A stretch of 7,789 bases of DNA from an uncultured Parvularculaceae bacterium (GCA_947259815.1 CAMYNO010000080.1:1-7789); one strand, 5' to 3'; shown: positions 1-6,907, numbered from the stretch's first letter. Notes: generated from the letters alone by a model not told the origin. Program-made: numbers and translations.

Positions 1-2016
1 CGCGCAGGCGTCTTCGTCGACCTTGTCGCGGGACTCAGCTTGCAGAACCTCAACGGACTTTTCGCCGCCGCCGGCCTCGGCAAAGATCTCGTCAATCCGG
101 GACTGCGACAACGGATGATAGCCGGGGCGCGCCTTCGCATAGACGTCCCGCGCGAAATTCAAACGGTCATTGTCAACAAGCGCCTGATAGAGGCGATAGA
201 TAAATTTGCCGCGCCCGACGCGAATAAGGAACGCTTCAAGCGCCGGCATCGCCGGTTCATACCCGCCGGCGATTGCCTTCATGTACCATGCAAAAGCAAT
301 CTCGGCATTTTGTGCGCCAGTCAGCGAAAACGCCGCATCCAGTTCGCTAAACTGCTCAGTCACCAGACCTTCGGGAAGCGAATTGACGAAATGCAGCCAT
401 TCATGGGTCGACCATGCGCCTGTCTCAATCTCGCTTGCCGCAACATCGCCGTCGAGCCAGTCGTCCTGTATTTTTGAAACTTTTTCGAACGCATCCGATT
501 TCGGTTTCGGCAGGGTTTTGGGAAGGCCCGGCTCATAGATCCAGGCGTCGAGTTCGCCTTTTGTGACCGCGTCCGGGTTGGCCGCCCAAAGCTTGTCCTC
601 GAAATAAGCGAGGAACTCCTCGGTCGTGATCGACTGGAATGCAAACTCTTCAAAATAAGCGCGCAGGAACGCGTCAAACGCATCCCGGCCGAAACGCTCC
701 TCAAGGAATTTGAGGAAGAACATTCCGCCTGCGTATGAAACCTGGCTGAAGGCGTCGTCGGGGTGTTCGATATCCGCCGGCATTTTCAGTGATGTCAGTT
801 CCGGGCGTTCAGCCTCTTCAACCGTGCGTTTCAAATTCTCAATATCGAGTGCGCGTTCCATCACCGCACGGCGTTCACCGTAAAGCGCTTCCATCACCCG
901 GTTCTCAACATAGGAGGTAAACCCTTCATTGAGCCATGCGTCGAGCCAGGTCGCATTGGTGACGAGATTACCCGACCATGAATGGGCAAGTTCGTGCGCG
1001 ACAACATTGGTAAGGCTCTTGTCGCCGGCGACGAGCGTCGGCGTCAGGAATGAAAGCCGCGGATTTTCCATACCGCCAAAAGGAAAGCTCGGCGGCAGGA
1101 CAATCATGTCATAGCGACCCCACAGATAGGGACCGTAAAATGCATCGATCGCCTCTTCCATCTTCGGCGTATCTTCAAACTCCGCCGCTGATGCATCGAG
1201 GATATACTCCTCCGCATAGACACCGATATGATCGTTGATCGCCTTAAAGCCGATATCGCCGATCGCGATCGCGATCAGGTAAGATGGAATGGGCTGTGGC
1301 ATACGGAAGGAATAATCCCCGTCGCGAACGCCGTCCGGGTCCTGCTCCGCACTCATGACGGCGATGAGTTCCGCCGGCGTTTGAATCCGCGCCGAATAGG
1401 TCATGCGCACAGCCGGCGTATCCTGAAGCGGCGCAAAACTGCGCGCCTGTAACGGCTGGAACTGGCTGAAGAGATAGGGATGAACCTTGCCGGCCGTCTG
1501 CTCCGGCGCGAGCCATTGCAGACCTTCGGCGCCGGGACTGGTTTCATAAGCGATGCGCAAACGGTCCGGCTTTTCTTCCAGCGAGATATCAAGTGGCGCG
1601 CCAAGCACCGAATCGTCATCGCCAAGCGTGAAATCCGCCTCGCCCCAGGCGCCGGCGTTCCACGCCTCCACGGCTGAAATCGTCAGATCGTCCGTATCGA
1701 GGATAATATGATCAGCATCGAGATCGATATATTCGATATCGAGAACGACGTCACCCTTGAAAGTCTTCGCCGTGAAGTCCGCAACGAGATCAAAATGCGC
1801 ATTTGTGACGCGTACTTCGTTGTAGTTGGCGAAGGTGAACTTATCGCGCGGCGTTTCCAGCGGGGCGTCAAACACCGCCTCATGCTCGGCGCCGCCTGTT
1901 TGCTCTGACATTTCGTCAATAGATGTGGGCGACGCGTCGTCCGCGCTCTGGTCAGGCGAACAGGCGGCGACGGCAATAACGCTGCAGCAAAGAATCGCGA
2001 AGAGATTACGGTCCAT
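1..2016 (-). CDS. M1 family aminopeptidase lipoprotein, leukotriene A4 hydrolase-like (3' end outside window)
   Basis: Zinc aminopeptidase that removes N-terminal residues from peptides, probably in the periplasm or at the outer membrane. The 672 codons visible from the ATG at 2016 have no stop before the window edge. Residues 1-19 form a lipoprotein signal with lipobox VAAC (Cys19), followed by Ser at +2, which fits outer-membrane sorting. Family motifs are GGMEN at 314-318 and the zinc site HELAH at 341-345 with the third ligand Glu364 (HExxH-x18-E). Tyr428 matches the LTA4H catalytic Tyr383, Asp420 matches Asp375, and Arg602/Lys604 match the carboxylate-binding Arg563/Lys565. The C-terminal helical domain is present and runs past the usual family end, so few codons should be missing. 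A GGGA Shine-Dalgarno lies 9 nt before the start. The gene follows the M16 peptidase gene after 77 nt. Epoxide hydrolase activity cannot be inferred; aminopeptidase activity is the safe call. Confidence 0.93.
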   Translation of the reverse strand, partial: MDRNLFAILCCSVIAVAACSPDQSADDASPTSIDEMSEQTGGAEHEAVFDAPLETPRDKFTFANYNEVRVTNAHFDLVADFTAKTFKGDVVLDIEYIDLDADHIILDTDDLTISAVEAWNAGAWGEADFTLGDDDSVLGAPLDISLEEKPDRLRIAYETSPGAEGLQWLAPEQTAGKVHPYLFSQFQPLQARSFAPLQDTPAVRMTYSARIQTPAELIAVMSAEQDPDGVRDGDYSFRMPQPIPSYLIAIAIGDIGFKAINDHIGVYAEEYILDASAAEFEDTPKMEEAIDAFYGPYLWGRYDMIVLPPSFPFGGMENPRLSFLTPTLVAGDKSLTNVVAHELAHSWSGNLVTNATWLDAWLNEGFTSYVENRVMEALYGERRAVMERALDIENLKRTVEEAERPELTSLKMPADIEHPDDAFSQVSYAGGMFFLKFLEERFGRDAFDAFLRAYFEEFAFQSITTEEFLAYFEDKLWAANPDAVTKGELDAWIYEPGLPKTLPKPKSDAFEKVSKIQDDWLDGDVAASEIETGAWSTHEWLHFVNSLPEGLVTEQFSELDAAFSLTGAQNAEIAFAWYMKAIAGGYEPAMPALEAFLIRVGRGKFIYRLYQALVDNDRLNFARDVYAKARPGYHPLSQSRIDEIFAEAGGGEKSVEVLQAESRDKVDEDACA

Positions 2017-2050
2017 GAAAAAAAGTCCCGACTGATGTGATCTTATGACA

Positions 2051-2078
2051 TTTGCGCGCAAAACTAGCGGGCGCCCGC
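2051..2078. repeat. Pair of 12-bp perfect palindromes between the M16 and M1 peptidase genes
   Basis: The 77-nt gap contains TTTGCGCGCAAA (2051-2062) and GCGGGCGCCCGC (2067-2078), both perfect 12-bp palindromes four bases apart. Read on the minus strand, the GC-rich one follows the M16 stop by 15 nt and is followed by TAGTTTT. This could be a weak intrinsic terminator, but the hairpin would have only about four pairs around a four-base loop. The AT-flanked palindrome could instead be an operator for the downstream M1 gene. A possible -10 (TAAGAT) lies just after it on the minus strand, without a clear -35. The palindromes are visible; their roles are inferred. Confidence 0.4.
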
Positions 2079-2093
2079 CCTGATGCCAAGTTT

Positions 2094-3341
2094 CTATTTT
2101 GAAAGAGATTTCGCAGTCTTGTCGGCGTCTGCGCCGCCGACGAGCGAGAGCGCGACGGGCCCTTCCGCAGCTTTTGCTGCAACGCGGCGAATATCGACGC
2201 TGGAAACGGCGTCAAGTCGGGAGGTGATTTCCTCCGCCGTCATAACGGCGCCGTCGCGAAAAAGCTGACCCGCGGCGTTTTCGATACGCGCGGCGGGGCT
2301 CTCCAGGCTCATCAGCATGGAGGCGCGCAACATCGACCGGGCGCGGGAAATCTCAGCCTCGTCGACCGCGCCAGCCATGGCGTTCAGTTCTTCGCGAAAG
2401 ACCTCGGCAATCGCGGGAATCTCACCCGCATCGGCGCCCGCATAACAACCGATCAACCCGCTATCGTCATAGGAATCTGAAAAAGCGTAAACGGAATAGG
2501 CAAGGCCGCGTTCTTCGCGCACTTTCTGAAAGAGCCGGGAGGACATGCCCCCGCCAAGCGCTTCGGCGAAAATGCGGGCGGCGAAGAAATCATCATCCCG
2601 CGCCGAAACGCCGGGAAAGGCGACGGCGATATGGGTCTGTTCTATGGTGCGCGTGTCGTGCCGGACGCCGCCTTTGAACGCCGGTGCGGTTCGCGCGTTG
2701 CCGTCGCCGGCCCCTGTAACGCCAGCGAAAGCAGACTCGATCCGGCCGACAAATTCTTCGGGCTCGACGCCGCCAGCGGCGGCGACCACCATGGATTCGG
2801 GCCGATAGCCCCGCGCCATAAAGCCGCGCAAGGATTGCGTTGTCTGTGCACGCACGGTTTGCGGCGTCCCGAGGATCGGCCGCGCCAATGTGTGACCGTC
2901 CCAGACAATCGCCTGCAGGTTCTCAAAGACGACGTCGTCGGGCGTATCCGCCGCCTCGCCGATCTCCTGAATGACGACCTCTTTCTCGCGCGCAAACTCG
3001 CCTTCATCGAAAAGCGGGTTCAGCAAGATATCGCTCAAAATATCGACGCCGAGCGCAATATCGTCTTTCAGTACACGAACGTAATAGCCGGTGCGCTGAT
3101 GGCTGGTCGCGGCGTTGAGATAACCGCCTACCGCCTCGACTTCCTCGGCGATATCGCGCGCGGACCTGGTGGTCGTACCCTTGAACGCCATGTGCTCCAG
3201 CAGATGCGCGACGCCATGTTCTGTTTCGCGCTCGTCGACGGAGCCGGCCCGGGCCCAGACGCCGATCGCCGCCGATTGAAGGCTCGGCATGGGATCGACA
3301 TAAATACGAAGACCGCTCGCCAGCGTATGTAATTCGCCCAT
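2094..3341 (-). CDS. M16 family zinc metallopeptidase (mitochondrial processing peptidase beta-like)
   Basis: A 415-residue protein of the bacterial processing-peptidase type, which degrades or processes peptides in a clamshell chamber. The N-terminal catalytic domain carries the inverted zinc motif HLLEH at residues 46-50 and the distal ligand Glu126, exactly 76 residues after His50 as in the family. The second domain (about 165-400) keeps the substrate-contact pair Arg278 and Tyr282 in the EERGLAY block. There is no signal peptide, so the enzyme is probably cytoplasmic. The ATG lies 6 nt after the thrC stop, and a weak GGATAGG Shine-Dalgarno spans that stop, which suggests translational coupling. 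The length is normal for single-unit M16B enzymes (about 410-430 residues). The adjacent thrC-M16 order is familiar from Alphaproteobacteria. The natural substrate is unknown. Bacterial members of this family are often annotated simply as insulinase or pitrilysin family. Confidence 0.95.
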   Translation of the reverse strand: MGELHTLASGLRIYVDPMPSLQSAAIGVWARAGSVDERETEHGVAHLLEHMAFKGTTTRSARDIAEEVEAVGGYLNAATSHQRTGYYVRVLKDDIALGVDILSDILLNPLFDEGEFAREKEVVIQEIGEAADTPDDVVFENLQAIVWDGHTLARPILGTPQTVRAQTTQSLRGFMARGYRPESMVVAAAGGVEPEEFVGRIESAFAGVTGAGDGNARTAPAFKGGVRHDTRTIEQTHIAVAFPGVSARDDDFFAARIFAEALGGGMSSRLFQKVREERGLAYSVYAFSDSYDDSGLIGCYAGADAGEIPAIAEVFREELNAMAGAVDEAEISRARSMLRASMLMSLESPAARIENAAGQLFRDGAVMTAEEITSRLDAVSSVDIRRVAAKAAEGPVALSLVGGADADKTAKSLSK

Positions 3342-3347
3342 GGGAAC

Positions 3348-4727
3348 CTATCCGAACCGCGCCGAAACAACGCTGGCGATGGCGTCGGCATCAGCCGGCG
3401 CGTGTTCCATAAATTCCGGCCGCTCATGCAGGTCCGACCACGCGTCGGTCAGCGCCGGGGTCTGACCGGTCGCCTCCTCCACGGCGTCTGGAAACTTCGC
3501 CGGATGCGCCGTCGAGAGCGTCACCACCGGCCCGCTCAATTTGCCGGCTTTGCGCAAGGCCTTGGCGGCGACGCGTCCGACCGCCGTATGCGGATCAATC
3601 AGCGCACCGGTTCGCTCGTAATGCGATTTGATTTCCTGCAACGTCTGCGCATCGCTCACCGCTTCCGAAATAAAATCTTCGCTGATGAGATCGAGAACAT
3701 CCGCCGGTATCTGCAGATCGCGCTCCCTGCCGAAGCGGTCCATCATCTCCGCCGTCTTTGCGCCATCGCAGCCATAGGCTTGGTATAGAAGGCGCTCGAA
3801 ATTCGAGGCGACCTGAATATCCATGGAAGGCGATAGCGTCTTGTGAACGCCTTCGGGCCGATACGAACCGGACGTCAGCGCCTTGTGCAAAATGCTGTTG
3901 GCGTTTGTCGCAACGCCAAGCCGGCCGACATTCAGTCCCATCTGTTTGGCGACGAAGCCCGCATAGACATCGCCGAAATTTCCGGTCGGCACAACAAAGT
4001 TGATCGGCGCGCCGCCGCCGAGTTTCGCCGCCGTGGTGAAATAATAAACGGTCTGCGCCGCGAGCCGCGCCCAGTTGATCGAATTGACGCCGGACAGGCG
4101 CACCTGTTCAGCGAACGCACGGTTCGCAAACAGCGCCTTCACAATGGCCTGACACTGATCGAAATCGCCATCGACGGCGATGTTCAGAACATTCGGCGCA
4201 TCAATGCTGGTCATCATCCGGCGCTGAACATCGGTGACGCGGCCTTCAGGGTGCAGAACAACAACGCCGGCGTTGCGGCACGGCGCCAAAGCATGGATAG
4301 CCGCCGCGCCGGTATCGCCAGAAGTCGCCGCAATGACGGTCAGACGTTCGCCGCGCCGTTCCAGCACATCGTCAAACAACCTGCCCAGCAACTGCATGGC
4401 GAAGTCTTTGAAGGCCAGCGTCGGCCCGTGATAAAGCTCAAGGATCCAGTCCTCATCGCCGACCTGCGTTAACGGCGCGGTTTCTTCATGATCGAAAGAG
4501 GAATACGCCGCCTGCGTCATTTCCCCGAGCCGGTCCCGCGAAAACGCATCGCCGGTGAAATTCGCCAGGATATCCGCCGCCGCCGCCGCATAATCGGGCG
4601 TCACCGGCGGGGAAGCTTTCGGAAACGCCTGTGGCACATAAAGGCCGCCATCCGGCGCCAAACCAGCCGTCAAGACGGTCTCAAAATCCGCCGTCGGCGC
4701 GGCGCCTCTTGTCGATACATACATCAT
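3348..4727 (-). CDS. thrC: Threonine synthase
   Basis: PLP enzyme converting O-phospho-L-homoserine to L-threonine, the last step of threonine synthesis, in the cytoplasm. The 459-residue length fits the long (fold-type II, yeast/E. coli-like) class. The N-terminal YVSTRG block (3-8) and DGGLYVP (26-32) are typical. The PLP lysine is Lys107 in the HGPTLAFKDF block (100-109). SGDTG (136-140) and PTGNFGD (247-253) are the phosphate- and cofactor-binding loops. An ATG ATG pair opens the gene; the first (4727) gives the usual spacing to YVSTRG. The start is 15 nt after the stop of the paraoxonase-like gene and the stop is 6 nt before the M16 start, so the three are probably cotranscribed. Five consecutive GCG alanine codons (residues 47-51) form a short GCG repeat without obvious meaning. 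No attenuator-like leader is visible directly upstream. Confidence 0.98.
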   Translation of the reverse strand: MMYVSTRGAAPTADFETVLTAGLAPDGGLYVPQAFPKASPPVTPDYAAAAADILANFTGDAFSRDRLGEMTQAAYSSFDHEETAPLTQVGDEDWILELYHGPTLAFKDFAMQLLGRLFDDVLERRGERLTVIAATSGDTGAAAIHALAPCRNAGVVVLHPEGRVTDVQRRMMTSIDAPNVLNIAVDGDFDQCQAIVKALFANRAFAEQVRLSGVNSINWARLAAQTVYYFTTAAKLGGGAPINFVVPTGNFGDVYAGFVAKQMGLNVGRLGVATNANSILHKALTSGSYRPEGVHKTLSPSMDIQVASNFERLLYQAYGCDGAKTAEMMDRFGRERDLQIPADVLDLISEDFISEAVSDAQTLQEIKSHYERTGALIDPHTAVGRVAAKALRKAGKLSGPVVTLSTAHPAKFPDAVEEATGQTPALTDAWSDLHERPEFMEHAPADADAIASVVSARFG

Positions 4728-4742
4728 CGACGCCCGTGTGGC

Positions 4743-5777
4743 CTAAAACGCGTCTCCGGGCAATTCGCAGAGCAAAAATTTATGCTCGTAAAGGGCGCCG
4801 ATCATCAAATCATCGCCAAGACGCACGGCTGTGGTCGCCGCCGATAGCTCGCCGCCATCGTCAAGATACACCGTTTCCGCCGCGTCTTCAGCAATGCGCA
4901 TGACCGCCGACGCCGCGCGATTTCCGGCATCCGCCGCGTGACGTGGAAGCGCAAGCGGCTTGGGCATTCCCGCCGCCCAGACCGCGCCGTCCGCATCGAC
5001 ACTTAAATTATCGGGGGCGGCTTGGGTGCGCACCCGGCTTACCGGCGTCAGCATTCCTGACTCGGCCCGGCGCGAAAAGATTTTCACCGATTTGTCCGCC
5101 GTCTCGGCGACGTAAACATTCTCACCGTCATTTCCAACCGCAATGCCGTTGGCGAAGCGCAGTCCCGTCGCGGCAATGCGCCAGGCGACGCCGTCATAAT
5201 ACAGAACATCGCCATTGGTCGCGCGGACGAGGAAGTGGAGCTTGCCCATCATCGTGTTGCGTCCCGCTCTTACATCATTGGTGACGTAGAACTGCCGGGC
5301 CCCAACGGCGGCAATGTTATTCGGGCTCGTCATGCGCCGTTCGGCAAGCGTTTCCAAATGCAACAGCGCGCCGTCTTCGCCCACATCGAATATTTCCACG
5401 GCGTTATTCACGTCGTTCACGACGAACAGGCGCCGCACCTCGCCGTCTTCATAATAATCGACGCCGAGCGGGCGAAACGCCTTCGGCTCGCCGCCGGTCA
5501 TGTCGCGCCAGCCGTCTGCGGCCAGCGGATCGGCGGGATCGACCAGATGGATGGCGCCGCGCAGATTGTCGCCGCGCCGGTCCAGCGATGACACGAAAAC
5601 CCGCCCGCGGCCATGGTCGACCGCCATATCCTCCGGCCCCGCGATTCCCGATACGGGCACGCACCGGCCGTCGAACTGATGAGAAATCCGCGCGAAATGG
5701 TTGAAAGACTGTAAGGTCAGCAAGACGCCCGCGGCGGCCAGGCCGAAAACCAACAAGACAATGGCGGCTAAACGCAT
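4743..5777 (-). CDS. Paraoxonase/arylesterase-like six-bladed beta-propeller protein, membrane-anchored or periplasmic
   Basis: A 344-residue protein resembling animal paraoxonase (PON1) along its whole length. Residues 4-22 are a hydrophobic signal or anchor, as in PON1, which retains its N-terminal helix. By comparison with PON1 recalled from memory, the calcium-site residues align as Glu49 (E53), Asp50 (D54), Asn153 (N168), Asn210 in FANG (N224) and Asp256-Asn257 (D269-N270). Asn154 replaces PON1 Asp169. Cys39 and Cys337 match the single PON1 disulfide, which supports export. The histidine dyad is missing: Leu104 stands at H115 and Asp122 at H134. Lactonase or arylesterase activity is therefore uncertain; the protein could be a variant hydrolase or a non-catalytic propeller. 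It heads the presumed operon with thrC. SMP-30/gluconolactonase-like is the broader alternative name. The start ATG (5777) places the hydrophobic helix directly at the N terminus; its Shine-Dalgarno is weak. Confidence 0.82.
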   Translation of the reverse strand: MRLAAIVLLVFGLAAAGVLLTLQSFNHFARISHQFDGRCVPVSGIAGPEDMAVDHGRGRVFVSSLDRRGDNLRGAIHLVDPADPLAADGWRDMTGGEPKAFRPLGVDYYEDGEVRRLFVVNDVNNAVEIFDVGEDGALLHLETLAERRMTSPNNIAAVGARQFYVTNDVRAGRNTMMGKLHFLVRATNGDVLYYDGVAWRIAATGLRFANGIAVGNDGENVYVAETADKSVKIFSRRAESGMLTPVSRVRTQAAPDNLSVDADGAVWAAGMPKPLALPRHAADAGNRAASAVMRIAEDAAETVYLDDGGELSAATTAVRLGDDLMIGALYEHKFLLCELPGDAF

Positions 5778-5847
5778 GGGACGGGCGAGGCTTCATACCG
5801 GACGACGATTGTTCCTTAACATCGCGGCGAGGCCCCGGCCAGTAACG

Positions 5848-5875
5848 ATTTTATCTCGGTTTAAGGGGTTGAAAA
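5848..5875 (-). promoter_or_regulatory. Possible promoter for the paraoxonase-like/thrC/M16 operon
   Basis: On the minus strand, TTTTCA (5875-5870) and TAAAAT (5853-5848) are separated by 16 nt, resembling -35 and -10 boxes about 70 nt before the operon's first start codon. The -10 box is good and the -35 box is poor. The -35 box overlaps the -35 box of the divergent rpmE promoter on the other strand, so the two could interfere. This is a motif match only. Confidence 0.3.
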
Positions 5876-5897
5876 CGGGCCGGCCAGCGCGTATACG
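5869..5897 (+). promoter_or_regulatory. rpmE promoter, sigma70-like
   Basis: TTGAAA (5869-5874) and TATACG (5892-5897) are separated by 17 nt, the optimal spacing for the housekeeping sigma factor. Transcription would start near 5904, giving a leader of about 55 nt that contains the hairpin at 5915-5939 and the Shine-Dalgarno of rpmE. This is the strongest promoter-like sequence I see in the window. Confidence 0.6.
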
Positions 5898-5914
5898 CCG
5901 CCGCTTGCAATTGC

Positions 5915-5939
5915 CGGTCTGGGCTGTTCCAGCCGACCG
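5915..5939 (+). promoter_or_regulatory. Hairpin in the rpmE 5' leader (candidate L31 autoregulatory site)
   Basis: CGGTC (5915-5919) pairs with GACCG (5935-5939), and GGCTG (5922-5926) pairs with CAGCC (5930-5934) around a TTC loop. Two bases (TG, 5920-5921) bulge on the 5' side. The structure therefore has ten pairs and ends 4 nt before the AAGGA Shine-Dalgarno at 5944-5948. Autogenous control of rpmE by L31 has been reported in E. coli. A regulatory role here is inferred from position and pairing, not from a known motif. Confidence 0.4.
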
Positions 5940-5958
5940 CCCGAAGGATTATCCAGCG

Positions 5959-6183
5959 ATGAAAAAAGACATTCATCCCGAATATCACACGATCAAGGTT
6001 GTCATGACGGACGGCTCGACGTTCGAGACGCGTTCGACCTATGGCGAAGAAGGCGCGACGCTGAACCTCGATATCGACCCGACCAGCCACCCGGCGTGGA
6101 CCGGCGGCCCGCAGCGCCTTTCCGACAAAGGCCGGGTCTCGAAATTCAATCAGAAATTCGGACAGTTCGGTCTCAAGAAATAA
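5959..6183 (+). CDS. rpmE: 50S ribosomal protein L31 (bL31), cysteine-less type
   Basis: A 74-residue ribosomal protein of the large subunit that helps bridge the 50S and 30S subunits. The start is fixed by the [11 protein letters not shown] terminus typical of L31 and by an AAGGA Shine-Dalgarno at 5944-5948, 10 nt before the ATG; the open frame extends further upstream but is not L31-like. The blocks VVMTDG (15-20), TRSTYG (24-29), HPAWTGG (44-50) and [11 protein letters not shown] (58-68) match alphaproteobacterial L31. There is no cysteine, so this is the C-minus form that binds no zinc and should not take part in Zur-type paralogue exchange. It stands alone as a monocistronic unit: its own promoter lies upstream, and a palindromic repeat and terminator lie downstream. 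Confidence 0.97.
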   Translation: MKKDIHPEYHTIKVVMTDGSTFETRSTYGEEGATLNLDIDPTSHPAWTGGPQRLSDKGRVSKFNQKFGQFGLKK

Positions 6184-6205
6184 GCTGGCGCCAAGTTATT
6201 GCTTG

Positions 6206-6255
6206 AGCGGATTGCGGTCGCAAAACCGGAACCCACTTTTGCGGTAACCCGCGCT
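6206..6255. repeat. Imperfect palindromic repeat element downstream of rpmE (REP/RIME-like)
   Basis: An intergenic inverted repeat has outer arms AGCG (6206-6209) and CGCT (6252-6255) and perfect 7-bp inner arms CGCAAAA (6219-6225) and TTTTGCG (6237-6243). The 11-nt centre is CCGGAACCCAC. The core AAAACCGG-N2-CCCACTTTT resembles, from memory, small palindromic repeats scattered between genes of Rhizobiales and other Alphaproteobacteria. Only one copy is present here, so its repeat nature cannot be shown from this window. It lies just before the terminator and could also stabilise the rpmE mRNA 3' end. Confidence 0.5.
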
Positions 6256-6267
6256 AATTTGCGACAG

Positions 6268-6300
6268 AAAAAAAGCGCCCCAATAGGGCGCTTTTTGTTT
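6268..6300. terminator. Bidirectional intrinsic terminator between convergent rpmE and rcdA
   Basis: The GC core GCGCCC (6275-6280) pairs with GGGCGC (6286-6291) around the loop CAATA (6281-6285). The pairing extends through flanking A and T tracts to an 11-bp stem (6270-6296). Seven A's precede the core and TTTTTGTTT follows it, so transcripts from either direction end in a U-rich tail. It lies 84 nt after the rpmE stop and 18 nt after the rcdA stop. Confidence 0.88.
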
Positions 6301-6314
6301 GCCTAATCAAAAAC

Positions 6315-6812
6315 TCAGCTACCGCCAAAGGCGTCGAGCAATGCGCGATGCTGATTGGCGACATCGCCCGGTTTTTGCTCCGCCGCTTTCGCCGCGAAGA
6401 TATCGGCGTCGAGACGGGCAATGCGGCCATAAAGCTGGCGCGCATTTTCAATAAGCAGGTAAAGGTGCTGAGGCAGCCCGGCAGAATCAAAATCGTCTTC
6501 GACGATAGCCAGCGGCTCCAGCCGGTATTTCGGCTCCGCCGCCTCACCCAGGGCCATCTCATTTTCACGCACCGCGCGCAGAACCAGCAGCCATGATGCA
6601 ATCTGCATTAACTGCGTTGTCAGCCGCATGGACGCCCCGGCATAGGACATCGCCGCCTCGCGCGCGAGTTCCTTCGATGCGACACGTCCCTCTCCGTCGA
6701 GATAAGACGCAGTTTCCTCAACCAGCGCCATGCCTTCGCGGAATGTCCGCGCAAACAACGCCGATTGAACAAAGGCCGCCGCGCTTGCTTCTATATCGTT
6801 ATTTATCGCCAC
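6315..6812 (-). CDS. rcdA: RcdA-family protein (DUF1465), regulator of CtrA degradation
   Basis: RcdA is a small helical adaptor that, in Caulobacter, works with CpdR and PopA to deliver the cell-cycle regulator CtrA to the ClpXP protease at the cell pole. Family signatures, numbered from the chosen start, are FREGM (24-28), LVEETASYLDG (30-40), and SMRLTTQLMQIASWLL (61-76). Downstream residues form further helices. The frame stays open upstream to a TTG at 6890, with ATGs at 6872 and 6830. I chose the GTG at 6812 because AAGGGG lies 5 nt before it and because codons upstream lack the G/C third-position bias of the gene. This gives 165 residues, against about 177 for Caulobacter RcdA. Family assignment is firm from the motifs; the role in CtrA turnover in this organism is inferred. 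It ends close to the bidirectional terminator. Confidence 0.88.
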   Translation of the reverse strand: MAINNDIEASAAAFVQSALFARTFREGMALVEETASYLDGEGRVASKELAREAAMSYAGASMRLTTQLMQIASWLLVLRAVRENEMALGEAAEPKYRLEPLAIVEDDFDSAGLPQHLYLLIENARQLYGRIARLDADIFAAKAAEQKPGDVANQHRALLDAFGGS

Positions 6813-6907
6813 TTTTGCCCCTTGACCCATTGCCCACCAAAGCTCCCGGTTTTCCACAGCTTGCCGCGTCATCGTTAGCCTGACAAGCAATTAACTAAAA
6901 CAATCTC

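Noticed and set aside
1261..1276. 16-bp palindrome GATCGCGATCGCGATC
   Set aside because: It lies inside the M1 peptidase gene and encodes an Ile-Ala repeat in the fold core. A codon-level coincidence explains it.
2631..3332. Open plus-strand frame of 233 codons opposite the M16 peptidase gene
   Set aside because: It is fully antisense to a gene with intact catalytic motifs. Long antisense frames are expected in GC-rich coding DNA, and the translation shows no family motif.
3843..4472. Open plus-strand frame of 209 codons opposite thrC
   Set aside because: It is antisense to an intact threonine synthase and has an arginine-rich, low-complexity translation typical of a reverse-frame shadow.
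4563..4591. GCG/CGC trinucleotide run suggestive of a simple-sequence repeat
   Set aside because: It encodes a short alanine stretch in thrC, with only five identical codons in a row; nothing suggests phase variation.
5701..5958. Upstream extension of the rpmE reading frame
   Set aside because: The extension overlaps the paraoxonase-like gene start and the rpmE promoter and is not L31-like. The ATG at 5959 has a good Shine-Dalgarno and the standard L31 N terminus.
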